NCBI GenBank assembly: GCA_014058105.1
Contig: JACGCM010001110.1
Location: 496,001 to 560,000, forward strand
DNA from: Kingdonia uniflora
Taxonomy: Eukaryota > Streptophyta > Magnoliopsida > Ranunculales > Circaeasteraceae
Direction of reading: 5' to 3'
Length of the DNA stretch: 64,000 nucleotides
Part shown: positions 44,046 to 55,199 of the stretch, one piece after another
How positions within the stretch are numbered: the first letter of the stretch is position 1
How the letters are laid out: each line of letters opens with the position of its first letter
Translations under genes and position numbers: made by a program
Notes under the pieces: generated by a model
What the model was told of the DNA's origin: nothing
The model's database searches: none
Seen by the model: only the letters and a program-made list of their open reading frames with translations

Positions 44046-46003
44046 CGAATTAAGACACGGAATCGGGTTTTATTTTATTTTGTAAACAGTAAGTGCTAAA
44101 CTATACCAGAGATGTAGCAAAGAAACGTAATAAAACAGCTGCAAGTAGTTTTACCATTTGCCATATGGCCAGGTGATCTCCGCGTATACATATACATAGC
44201 AGAAGCCTTTTCAAAGCACTTTTGCCCACTAAGGTCTGAGATCTAGGATAACGCCTACTTTTTTCTAGAGAACTAAGTTTTGTATGACAGTAATTAATAT
44301 ATTGAATATTACAGCGATAACACTATATCTACTCACACCATTTGTATGCATTTGCAATCCTAGAACCCATTTACCACCCTGTAATCTCAGTTCATGTATA
44401 ATGTTCAAGTCACCTTTCAAGTAATTGGATTTTCTATTTCTTGAATGAGCTTGTAGCAGGTTGGAGCTGTTGTGCCATAGGTATTGATGCTGAGGTACAG
44501 AGATAGATATAATAAGGCATGCCTTCAGTATTCCAAAATAATTCTCCAAAGTCACCTCTGACATCACTCTATTTCTATATTAAGTATAAGAAACCTGCAG
44601 AAATATCGAGTGTGAACTGTGTCATCAACTCAAGACTGAAAACCTGTTACTGTTAGTAACATCTGCACAAATTGTTTAATATGCCTGAACAATACAAGAA
44701 ACATTTTCTGGGCGTTTTCAACGTGCTAAGATCTGAGACTCTAAGATAACGCCCGTCTCCTTCTAGACACCTCATTTTTTATGCCATTAGCTAATATATT
44801 GGCCAGATTAGGCATGTTACTATGAAGGGCTAGCATCCATAGCAAGGTACAGTTATAGTTACCTTGTACCAGTTTAGGGGAGAAGGCATGCCTTCAGTAT
44901 TCCTAAATAACTCTCCATAGCCACCTCTTACATTGCTTTATGTCCGTATGGAGTATGAAACCTGCAGAAACCTGAAGTTTGATCAACTCTGACTGCAAAT
45001 CTGTAAGTAACATCTGTACAAAATGTTTAATACACCTGAACAAGAACAATAGGATTCAGTTTCGTACTCCGAAAATCACATGATTCCTAGCTAGTAATTA
45101 ACAGAGGGTATGCAAAGGATCATCAAGCCAGTAGACAACTTCAGAGCTGATCAAAATACCTCTCTACCTTGAATAGCCAGTTATTTTCTTAGCATTTGCT
45201 AAAAATTGAAGGTACGCCTTGGTGGTAAGATAAAGGTGTCTGTATGGCATTCAATACCATCGTTCACTAGCCAGGAGGATAACTCTATGCTATATCATCA
45301 GGAATATCACGCATTATTAGTCTTTATTTGATAAAAACTCGCTCTCATATTTAGCACTTTTTGCTCAATCAGGAAGGACACTGGTCCCATTGTTTTTGTA
45401 TCTCTAGTTGCATAGTCATCAATCTTAAATGGAAATTTTCTTAATTTACTGTTAAGCCGTATAGGGAAAATTTATGGTGTCTACTACAACCAAGCCCCCA
45501 TAGGGCTCATGAACAAGGAAACATGTAATACAGCACATTATACTACCCAAACCTTGCAAAGCACCATTCACCTAAGATACTAAGTAAGCACACCAAGAGA
45601 AGAAAATAAAATGCAATCCATAGCTTTAAAGGTATTTGTGCAGTTCAGAAACAATATAATGAGAGCCTCCACCATCTCATCCAAGAATGCGTACGAGCCT
45701 GAATGATTCAGTCACTTGTATGAATGTCTAGAAGATAGCAACATGCCGTATCAATGTGACAATTAAAACCTATGTAGCATTCAATTCGCTTGAAGAGATC
45801 ACCATAAGGCAAAAATATAGCCCAATTAGGATATAAATGATAATTATGATTTTGGAGTCACACGCAAGCTCCTGTATATCCCAAAACAGTCACGTAAACT
45901 TATCTCTGGCAAACATTGAAGCTTACGGCGAAGAGGTGAACATGCAAACTAGCTAATGTGGAAGTGGGAGACTCTCACTTAACCGTTATACTCCATTTTG
46001 CAC

Positions 46004-46012
46004 CTATATATA
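46004..46012 (+). promoter_or_regulatory. TATA box of the lipid-transfer-like gene
   Basis: CTATATATAA-type box about 100 bp before the preferred ATG at 46104. It lies only 8-16 bp before the upstream ATG at 46020, which would therefore be upstream of a normal transcription start. Confidence 0.6.
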
Positions 46013-46103
46013 AACCCAAATGTCTCACAACTTCTCACAGCAGCACACAGACAGGGAGAGAGAGAGGGGAGTTTTCAACCTGAGGTGCTTAAGCTTAGTA
46101 GCC

Positions 46104-46750
46104 ATGGTGATGCTGATCACTAGGGTTATTGTTTCCAGCCATCAGGTGGTAGCTCAGGGTTGCCAAGCTAATATCCCAGGTCTTGTAGGAAGCTGCGCAC
46201 AATACGTTCAGATACCTGGGGGCTGGGTTCCCCCATCTGCAGCTTGCTGTGCATTTATTCAAGGCTTAGACATTGGTGCTTGCCAGAGTATCACTTGGGA
46301 AGTTGAGAGGACCATTAGCATGCCCAAAGTTGTCAGTCTGTTCAGGACTTATGGGAAACAGCTTGGCAGTGGAACCAGATGTGGAAGTAAGAACTTAGAT
46401 TTCTATATATGCATGTCCTTATTATTACTAATTACCTGAGTGCGGTTGGGAGAGAAGATCGTCCTAACCGCCTCTTTCGGAAAAAGAAAGAAAGAAAGAA
46501 AAGAAATTAGTTCCTCTGACCTTTAGGATGGAAGACCGTCCGATATACCTCTCTTCCGAAAGACGGACCACGGGGGATATGCCAAAAGGACGGAAATGTG
46601 CTTTACAATAATTTTCCCTAACTGTGAACTGTAGAAATTTTCTTTAAAAATCTAAGGCCCTTTCAATCTCACCATATACATATTTCAAAAAACAAATTCG
46701 TTCTAACTTGTTTTGGTGGCATATATATTTCAGGTTACCTAGTTCCATGA
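46104..46750 (+). CDS. Secreted lipid-transfer / 2S albumin superfamily protein, two exons
   Basis: Exons 46104-46386 and 46734-46750; the intron has GTAAGA and TTTCAG ends. Splicing joins TGT GGA A to GT TAC and gives the end CGSYLVP, typical of one plant non-specific lipid-transfer-like family. The unspliced frame would run to 46439 without that ending. The product is 99 aa: a signal peptide (MVMLITRVIVSSHQVVA), then QGCQANIPGLVGSCAQYV, PPSAACCAFIQGLDIGACQS and GTRCGS. The family normally has eight cysteines in a C-C-CC-CxC-C-C pattern; only six are seen, missing one of the CxC pair and the seventh. The in-frame ATG at 46020 gives 28 more residues but lies too close to the TATA box. It probably acts in the apoplast, binding lipids. 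Confidence 0.75.
46440..46733 (+). other. Intron remainder with AAAG microsatellite
   Basis: Part of the intron of the lipid-transfer-like gene. It contains an AAAGAAAGAAAG run near 46485-46503 and two imperfect hairpin-like GGATGGAAGACCGTCC / GGACGG segments at 46527-46598. No coding. Confidence 0.5.
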
Positions 46751-47284
46751 ACTTAGTAGCAGAAGAGGAAGAGATGGGAATATCTATTACCGAGTATATG
46801 AATAACAGAGTTTATATATATTTTAGAGAATAAGAACTCAACGACCGACCATGATGGTTATGAAATTTTGTAGAGAAGGTAGCTTTATTTATCAGCTTGC
46901 TCATATTCCTTTTAAGTTAAACTAGCCAAGTTCTCAGACAGTAAAGTGTCATTCACTTGTCCAAGACTCCCTTACCTTAAATTAATCAAAGCACTATAAT
47001 TTGCAAATTCGCCTTGTTTCAGTTTCTAAAACTTAACTATTAAGATTTTTACCTCCACAGGTGTATAAAGTAAAAAGAAAAAAAAAATAAAGCAAAAGTT
47101 CTACCCTATTCCAAGAATTTTGCCTAAATTTCGTTTACTCCATAGTTATGAACAATGTTGTGAAACTATTGGTGAAGGTAAGATGATGGTGTTATAGGTA
47201 AAGACTGAGATGTCCCCTGTACTCAAGTCGATCGAATAAAGAACTGCAACCTCAAACGTAACAACTAACAAATAGCATGAGCAG

Positions 47285-47515
47285 TTTCACTTCACATCTA
47301 ACGCAAGGATACGAGACCAAATAATTGTAATTTGCCTCACCGTTTGCCTGATTAATCCCTGGGGCTTGTGCGATGTCTGTATACACATGATGGATAAGTC
47401 AGGATAAATCTTGGCGAGTGGCTCCATTAATGGTGAGTTGAACTCGAGACCTCTCCTTAAGGCATGGTCCAAACCAAAATACCAACCTCTTTGGGTTAAA
47501 GGCATTTGACAAATT
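47285..47515 (-). repeat. tRNA-derived SINE-like copy
   Basis: Minus strand: AACCCAAAGAGGTTGGTA (A-box-like), then about 35 bp on GGTCTCGAGTTCAACTCACC (B-box-like, 47432-47451), then GGAGCCACTCGCCAAGATTT and ATCCATCATGTGTATACAGA. The spacing of the internal promoter boxes and the unrelated body are typical of plant SINEs. The apparent 72-residue frame across it is incidental. No clear poly(A) or target duplication found. Confidence 0.55.
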
Positions 47516-50500
47516 CATGAATGCATGCTATATTGTGCATAGCAGAAGCCTTTTTTGGCCATTTTCAGCCAAGCAAGACATGATACTCTATGACAACACC
47601 TGCCTCCATTTTCAACGCGATACATCTAATCACACCATCCGAATCCATTTTAAAAACCTTTGATAAAACTGATTGGAGTTTTGATTTCTTGAATGAGCAG
47701 GTTCAAGGAGCTACCTCGTTCTTCTTCTTTTATGTAGCTCACTATGAGAGTTGGATCTGTTCCACACCATAGCCTAGACAAGCATTTAACGACGCAATAC
47801 CCGACAGCAGCATCTTTAGTTACCATCTCAGTACAAACTACACACAGCTTATCCAGAAAAAAGTGTATCAATATAGTAGCAAAGAATCTGAACTACATCG
47901 ACTCTCAAGCAAAAAACATTCGACAAAGTACATTTGAGAAAAAGAAACCCGAACACAATGTACGAGTATATTGCTGCATCCTTCTCGATGTACACGTCTA
48001 GCTATGTTTATATTATGCATAACAGAAGCCTTTTTAACCATTTTCAAGGCACTAAGGTCCAAGAGAATGATGCATCCTCAACCAGCCACATCCAATTTTG
48101 TACACCTTGAGGTAATCTATTGGAATATGAAAGCAACATTCAAATGCATTGAGAACCCTATTAGGTAACCTCAGAACCCATTTACGATCCTTCAACCTTG
48201 TTCCAGGTGATTTAGCTTCAAAGTGCAGTGCCTCCAGAATAGAGAAGAAGGCAGCTTCTGCCTTCACACTAGTAACTTCCATAGCCACTCCTTACTCCAT
48301 TTGTATTTAGTAAGAAATCCCCTGAAGGTGTATGAAGCCAACTTAGCCAAGAGTGATATACGATCTGTAGAAGTTAGATGATCTAACTGGGTTACTCTTG
48401 GAATGGCTTTTGCCTCCCCTTCTTTTATAGAGATTTATCAGTGCCTGCACATAGTAACTCAATGTTTTTCTCATTAACTAGGAAATTAACCCCATCCTGT
48501 AACTGTCAGTCAAATCCCAAGTTGCATCAGTAACCACAATAAAGTTCTTTAGGGTAAAGGCAGTTTCGAGTTTTTGTGGGACAGTGTTTCTTTGGCATTC
48601 TGGGATATGTTTTGGCAAAACTTTAGGTAGGATTTGAAGGTGTTCCCACTTAATGAGCATGCGCGGGACAGAAACTTACCTATGTTTAAACACAACTGTA
48701 TTTTGACATCCCAAATATGAAAGCAAATAATAAAGAAGCAAGAGAAGAGAAAGTCCAGTTTACTCCCTGCAGCTTGTTCAAGCAAAGAGAAAGACCATAA
48801 AGGAACATTACTCCAATTATCAGTTTTCAGACTGAAAGGAAATGCAGACTATATTTTCCTTGGAAAGTCCCAACATAAAAGAACACAATTAGAATAATTT
48901 CTGACAGTGCAGATGCCGTCTGTAGATTATAATCACAGCACAGTTTATGTTCTGTAGAGAGGACTCCTTTTTATAACTTGCACTCTAAGACTTCGGTAGG
49001 ACTCTCAATTTACACTACATAAACTTGAAAATATTACTCAATTATGCTTTCTCAACCGCTAATGTCTGAGATAATGCTGTCTTTTTTGAACACCCCAGTT
49101 GTGTATACACCTTGAGGTAATATAACATATCGAAATAGGAAAGCGATGTGCTAAATCTTCTCACATTCGAAGATATCTATATATAACCTCAGAACCTGTC
49201 ACCACTGTTTACCGTTTTCAGATGAGATATAGTCCTAAAGTTGGTGAATTGATAAGTAATATTCTTTAATATCTCATACTGATGCACTAGAGTTTTGATT
49301 TCTTGAATAAGTTTGTGGCGCATCTAAGGAGCAACATTTCTCCTTTAAGTCTTCAACCATGACAGTTGTGCCAGTTTCAATCCATAGCCTAGAAAAATCT
49401 TCAGTTTTGCAATATGCAAAACCCAATGAATAGCTTGTGTATCATAATAGGGTACAGAGATAGATAGTGTATCAGTATAGGCAAGAAGGCACAGCTGCCT
49501 TCAGTATCTCAATGTAACAACATACAATAATTTGGACCCTCAAAAGATAGCAAAAAAGGATCTTTTTGCAATAACTCTTAAACCATTGCTTGAAACCAGC
49601 CGTTAGTGGCCGGATGAAAAACTAGACTCCTGCATAAAAAAAAAAAACTTGCATTTTTGAGAGGAAACTACCCCTCAACAAACACTTTACTCAAGCTGCT
49701 CATCCAAACAACTTCATCATTCATGAGCCCCACTGATCTGTTGTTGTGGCACCTATGCAGAAACTGGACCAAGTTGAGTACCAGAAATACAGTTCGGGGG
49801 GTATCAACCCTATTAAAATGCAACCACCAGAGCATCACAGTGGATTTCTTGGAGGAAATTTACATCTTTAAATGTCATTTCAAATGCAGATAGATGTGTG
49901 CAAGAAGGTAGATACGCAACAGGGGAATATTTAGACTATCCAATGGTTTCCCAATCCTTGTCTTCAACGAGTCTGCCACAATTGATACTAGTACATATAA
50001 TAAGGAGATTTCTATTTGGCTCTTGATATTGGTAGGGATACCATATATAAAGTAAGTACTTGTAATCCTAAATTATGCTTATTATCATAAACCATTTTGG
50101 CCATTCTCAACAAGCTAAATGTCTGAGACAATACTGCCTCCTACACACCCTAGTTTTTTTAACTTGCAGTAATATAATATAATATAATATATTGAAATAT
50201 GAAAGCGGTACACTAAATCTCCGCACTATTCGAATGCGTTGAGAAATCTCTAGATAGCTTAGAAACCGTCCACCAATATTTGCCTTTTTTTCAGATGAGA
50301 CTTAGTCCCAAAGTCGATAAATTGATGATAATATTCTTTAGCGTCGAACATTGACTGTATAAAGTTTTGATTTCTCGAATGAGCTTGTAGCAGGTCCAAC
50401 AGGCTACATTTTTGCTCTTCATTTTGTCAACAATGAGAGCTGTGCCTGCTCCAATCCATAGCTGATAGAAACCTTTGGTCTTACAAAATGCAACCGCCTA

Positions 50501-52673
50501 TGGATATGGATAGCTTAAGTTTTATGACAAGATACAAAAATAGATACTGTTTATCATCAGTATAAACAAGAAGGTCCCCTAATTCTGAAGATAACTCCTT
50601 TGATCCCTTAAACAATCTGATTCGGACCGTCAAAGATGGGAAGAACGGCTTTTTATCCAACAACCTCTTATACCAGAGCTTGAAACCAGATACTGCATTA
50701 GCAGCTAAGTAAAATAGTAAAATACTCAAACCCTGCATAAACCCTTGTCCTTTCCAGAGAACGACTACTCCCTATGAAGCACTTTTACTCAAGTTGCTCA
50801 TCCAAATAACTTCATCACTCAGGAACCCTGGTGATCTGATCTGTTGAGGTAGCACTTATATAAAATCTTGGACCAAAGTTCAGTATCAGCTATACAGTAC
50901 CATTGGTGGTATCAACCTCGTTAAATAGCCACAAAGAGTAATACAGAGGATTTTTTGGGGGGGTTTCTTTTCCCCCAGCTTGCAGTGCAAAAAAAATATA
51001 CAGAGGATTTCTTAGAGGTAATGTGCCAAAAAAAAAAATACAGAGAATTTCTTAGAGGTAATCTGCATCTTTAAAAGTCACTCTTAAAGTAGATGGATAG
51101 GGCGGGGGTACTATAGGGGAAATATTTACACTATCCAAAGGTTTCCCCTCCTTGCTTTCAAGGTGTCAGCCAGAAATGATACTAATACATATGATTAGGG
51201 GATTCCTATTGGCAGGGGTGCCAGTTATTCCATGGCAGCTCTGAGATAAAACTCCCACCCAAAATTAGAACTAATGGTACTTTATGCAAGAAATATATCA
51301 ACCGTAAGTCAACTTACGGTAAAAAAAAATATACCTGAGTTGCCAGGAAATAATTGACACCCCTGCCATTTTCAACACCCGCTCTATCACAATTTCACTA
51401 GTTTTAAAAGGCTTACAGAATCATATCAGATTCTTCTTACCTCGTCATGGTTATAACAGGTAAATACGTAAATGCATAGCCCCATCCATAGGATGGATGA
51501 CTAGATTTAAGAGAGAACCAAACAAATTTGCACTGAAAGTGCTATTTTTCCAACTATAGCTTGTATTCATGTTGACTACCGTCACTACCCCATAAATCTT
51601 TCTATCATTAGTGCATCTGCTCTTTCGGGTGTAAGATTCCTTTATGAAAATATTTTCTTTAAAAAATAGGTTGTAAGGGCTTGTCAATCCCTAGCTTTGT
51701 CCCCAAAAATGAAGAAAAGAAACTATATAGTTCACAAAAATATGCTCTGTATTCTCAAATGAAGCTTTGAGTACACATAAATTCAGAGCAATCAAAATAC
51801 CTCACTACTAGTCTATCTTGAGTAACCAGTGAGACTCTTAGCATCTACTACCCAATAAAGTAGACCTTGAATTACACTAAAGAACACTATGGTGTGGTAG
51901 CCTATTCAACACTGTTGTTTACCATCCCCCAACATGTTCAAAGTGGCAGCAAATTATACATCCCATTACAAGTCAGCCATCCAAAAAAAAATATCTGCAA
52001 GACACATGAGGAAAACTCTGCTATTGTTTACTCAGGAAGGGTACAGGTCCATTTTCCATTATCTCTTTTCATGGTCAATTATGTGACTGGCCAAATGTGA
52101 ACTGTACCTTAAGAAAGGTTGAACCGGATGCAAGAGGTATATGCAGATCTACCATAAAAGGGTATATTTAATCCAAGCTACAAGGTCAACACAACCAAAA
52201 AAAGAAAAGAAAATGCAATCCGTTGTTTGAAAGGTATTTGCACAGGTTAATGTACTAAAACAAAAACAATGAGGTGGACAAAAACAAAACTAAGGGAAAA
52301 GCTTACAGTTCAAAGTACAGTCAAAGTCCATATAGTTCACTTATTTGGTATCAGTACATCAAGATGTTGCAGAAATATTTAGGAAACTAAAAGATAGCAA
52401 TACGAAATATATCAATGTGACAAAAAAACATATGCAGCATGCAATTCAATTGAAGATATATGCACAAGGCAAAACAGCAAACCCCGGGATTAGACTCATG
52501 GCATTTTGATAGCTCTAAAGCAATTTTATTTAAGGACAAAAACACATATTTCACATGCTTATAAGAAGACATAAAGCTCACACAAATTTAAGTAGAAAAC
52601 TGAAGTGCAGAACTTTATGATCCATATATAAAGTAAGTCTTACAGATTATTTGACGACGATCAGGAAAACATA

Positions 52674-53888
52674 CTACACATCAAATCCGCGTTCGCCTAG
52701 ATTACAATCAGGACTGAACATTTGCCGGCCAGGACGATGAAGCATGTCCCTTAGTCCACTTCCATAAGGTGCAAGGAATGGAAATCGGTCATAATCTCCA
52801 CCTACAACTCCAGGAAAGCCAAATGGACCAGGACTTCCTCTCGCCCCCGGGAAGCTTGGAAATAACAGTGCAGGCCCTCTCATGTAAGGATGTCTACGGT
52901 CTCTCAAGGCTCTTTGCCTTCTCTTCTTTGCATCCCAAAAACCAACAAACTTCCTTCTCCAGTTATCTCCATTAATTCCCTCTGCCCCTTCCAATGAAAA
53001 CTCCTCTAACACCTTTTGCTTCCAAAGATCAGAGTTTGACGAAAGATACTTCAGTTCTGTTGAAACACAACAGACTTTAGCAATATCAACACCCGGCAGA
53101 AACTCGAGTATTTTCATTTTCAGTTCAGTTGGGAGAAGACTGAAACATGGAGGCAACCCCAATCCAGTTTTGTTGCAAAGATCTATGAGAAGTGGCAAAG
53201 AAAGCCTATCTTTAACCTTCTTCCAAAATTCAAATACTTTCTTTTCATCCCCATCTCTTATCAATGGAGCAACACGTGATTTATTCAAACACAGACTAAA
53301 TACATCCGAGCTATTCTTATTCAACCACCCACGAACATTCACATTTTTCCCTGAACTCTGAAAGTTCAAAATCACAGATTCTACAACCTCACCATCAGAT
53401 CCCACAAGATAAGGAATCGTATACGTTAGAAAAACAGTCGACAACTTCGACGCTGCCCATCCTTCCAGGAGCCGAAACCCATTACCGTTTTTATCATACA
53501 ATACAAAGCCAGACTCCAAAAACACAGCATGAACTGCAACCATTAATAGCCTACTCTCTTCTCCAGTATTACCCTCCTCTCTAAAAAACTTCCTCATAAA
53601 ACAAGGGATCGAAGACAAATCCTCCCCAATAAAATCTACCACCTCAACATTATCAACATTGTTGTCTTCCCTTGTCGTTAGGGTTTCAATGTTTCCATCA
53701 CTTTTAACGTCTACCATGACAATATCTTCTTTTCTTGCAGTTAGGGTTTCAATTTTATCAACAGTTTTTAGCGAATTAGAATCCAAAAACAACGATTTCT
53801 TCCATCTCCCATCTCCCATCTCCATATCTTCACCCATTGTAGATAGGGTTTCAACTTTTTCCTCAGTTCTATCAGAATCAAAACCCAT
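52674..53888 (-). CDS. F-box protein, SKIP22 / FBXO7-like, single exon
   Basis: 404 residues from the ATG at 53888. Residues ~90-240 form the FP-like domain (FMRKFFREEG, LLMVAVHAVFLESGFVLYD, LTYTIPYLVG, FEFWKKVKDRLSLPLLIDL). The F-box is at ~247-297 (CFSLLPTELKMKILEFLPGV, DIAKVCCVSTELKYL, LWKQKVLEEF). The C-terminus is Arg then Pro/Gly-rich (KKRRQRALRDRR, FPGARGSPGPFGFPG). Family members are SKP1-binding subunits of SCF ubiquitin ligases. The usual N-terminal ubiquitin-like domain is absent; residues 11-90 instead hold three copies of a [KN]-[VI]-ETL-[ST] repeat. The gene is intact and is the best preserved coding region in the window. The MULE boundary lies ~250 bp upstream. Confidence 0.9.
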   Translation of the reverse strand: MGFDSDRTEEKVETLSTMGEDMEMGDGRWKKSLFLDSNSLKTVDKIETLTARKEDIVMVDVKSDGNIETLTTREDNNVDNVEVVDFIGEDLSSIPCFMRKFFREEGNTGEESRLLMVAVHAVFLESGFVLYDKNGNGFRLLEGWAASKLSTVFLTYTIPYLVGSDGEVVESVILNFQSSGKNVNVRGWLNKNSSDVFSLCLNKSRVAPLIRDGDEKKVFEFWKKVKDRLSLPLLIDLCNKTGLGLPPCFSLLPTELKMKILEFLPGVDIAKVCCVSTELKYLSSNSDLWKQKVLEEFSLEGAEGINGDNWRRKFVGFWDAKKRRQRALRDRRHPYMRGPALLFPSFPGARGSPGPFGFPGVVGGDYDRFPFLAPYGSGLRDMLHRPGRQMFSPDCNLGERGFDV

Positions 53889-54142
53889 AAATAGACCAAC
53901 TAGAATTAGACGTAGTTACCTCAATTGGGGATTCGATGTTAGGTTTTGAAGTAAAGAAGATGAGATCCCCAGAAGCGATACCGAAAGAATGGAGAGATTC
54001 GTGGGGAGATGCGGTGATATTGTTTTTGCGATTAAGAGAGAGAGTTAGGGTTTCAGAGGTTGATGATGCTGAAGAGAGATGGCGTCTTTAAGATCTTTTT
54101 GTAGAATAGGAGAAGGTTTGTTGTTGTTGGGATTTGAATTTT
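53889..54142 (-). promoter_or_regulatory. 5' flank of the F-box gene up to the MULE boundary
   Basis: Contains purine-rich stretches (GAGAGAGAGTTAGGGTTTC, 54040 region) that, read on the minus strand, give a CT-rich leader. No clear TATA box was found on the minus strand within it. The element at 54143 may have displaced the original distal promoter. Confidence 0.4.
54134..54142. repeat. Left 9 bp target-site duplication of MULE copy 1
   Basis: TTGAATTTT, repeated exactly at 61766-61774 outside the right end. Confidence 0.75.
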
Positions 54143-54249
54143 GGGAAAGGATTTAAGTCTCCAACACTCGTGTCTCACTCAACCACATATACTTATATAA
54201 TAAAGATGAGTGGCTATCAAAATTTGTAATTTTCTACAAGGGAAATGAG

Positions 54250-54640
54250 GTAGAAATTTTTTGGCTCCTACCTGCCCTACTCTCTCTAGCTCGCACACGT
54301 TTCCCTCTCTCTTTTCAAACCATCTGTCACTCACATTTAATGTTGTGTCTCCCCCAGTCTCTCTTTCCTACTCTCATTCTCTCTCTCCAAACAAACCAAG
54401 CAAACATTTCCCTCCAAACATCTCTCTCAAACTCTGTCTCTCTCACTTTCGCGAATAGTTTGAGTTTCTCTCCCACTCTTTATCTCTCTCTCACTGTCTC
54501 GTCATTAGAGACTATCCTTTTCTTTGTTATTCCAATTGGGGGTTCAGAGAAAGAATTGAATTCCCCAAAATTGGTCCATTCTTTTTGGAGAAGAGTTTGA
54601 GGATTGATAGTGGAGGTTGTTGTCTACTTCAAGGTAAATT
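54250..54640 (+). promoter_or_regulatory. CT-rich leader/promoter region of MULE copy 1
   Basis: Dense CTCTCTC and TCTCTCACT runs (54290-54500), followed by GGGGGTTCAGAGAAAGAATTGAAT. The same arrangement is at 61930-62280 in copy 2. Pyrimidine-rich tracts of this kind are frequent near plant transcription starts. Frames read here are low-complexity and not supported. Confidence 0.45.
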
Positions 54641-54723
54641 CCAATCCCATTATCATTTGAAATTGCTGTTTACAATACGTCGCGCCCTTTGTGTAATGCA
54701 ATTTGGTATTGAAACTGCTTAAT

Positions 54724-55145
54724 ATTATCGAATTCGACAATATTACATTGCAAAATTTCAATTTGGTATTTAACCTAATAACTCAAATTACATTGCAAAA
54801 TTGTCAAATTCGACAATATTAAAATGAAATTGAGTTATTAACATCTAAGATTGTTGAATTCTTCAATATTAGACCTAAATAACCCAAATTACACTGCAAA
54901 ATTATCGAATTCGACAATATTGAAATGATATTAAGTTATAAACATCTAGGATTGTCGAATTCGACAATTATGAAATTCCCCTGGTTCATCTCCCTTTTAT
55001 TTCATCCTTGTTTAGAAGTTTAAATTGTCGAATTCGACAATAGTTACATTTAACTTGGAGTTATTGAAATGGAGTATTGTCGAATTCTACCATTTACCAA
55101 TTGCAATTGGACTTATGTTTACATAATATTGTTGAACTCGACAAT
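54724..55145. repeat. Palindrome array A (8 sites)
   Basis: Sites of ATTGTCGA-NN-TCGACAAT or close variants start at 54724, 54800, 54850, 54901, 54951, 55024, 55076 and 55128 (steps 76, 50, 51, 50, 73, 52, 52). 54951 and 55024 are perfect. It lies in a probable intron between the leader and the first PMD exon. Confidence 0.9.
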
Positions 55146-55199
55146 TACCAAGTGCAATTATACTAATTCTTTGAGTAATAAATTGTATACAGGTACACA

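Larger units (their letters stand above)
44190..52480. other. Diverged segmental duplications, mostly non-coding
   Basis: Block c (45080-45850) resembles 51750-52480. Shared phrases include ATCAAAATACCTC, TCAGGAAGG, ATGCAATCC...AAAGGTATTTG, AGATAGCAA and ATATCAATGTGACA. A unit starting GCAGAAGCCTTTT or CCATTTTC...AAGC...GTCTGAGA recurs near 44200, 44705, 47545, 48020, 49040 and 50085. On the minus strand, units keep short frames such as GGKWVLGLQ and DRKWVLRLP and the phrase FLE or LIREIKT. They look like remnants of a duplicated gene, but I cannot name it. An AATAT microsatellite lies at 50171-50192 and poly(A) runs at 49637 and 51030. Confidence 0.5.

Noticed and set aside
46020..46439. Lipid-transfer-like protein starting at 46020 and ending at 46439 in one exon
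   Set aside because: The ATG at 46020 lies only ~8 bp after the TATA box. The reading past 46386 lacks the family ending, which is restored by splicing to 46734.
47287..47505. 72-residue minus-strand ORF or a tRNA gene
   Set aside because: The promoter-box pattern fits a SINE. The tRNA cloverleaf is not preserved and the frame is incidental.
54261..54600. Ser/Leu-rich ORFs in the CT-rich stretch
   Set aside because: Low-complexity pyrimidine leader sequence repeated in MULE copy 2; no coding conservation between copies.
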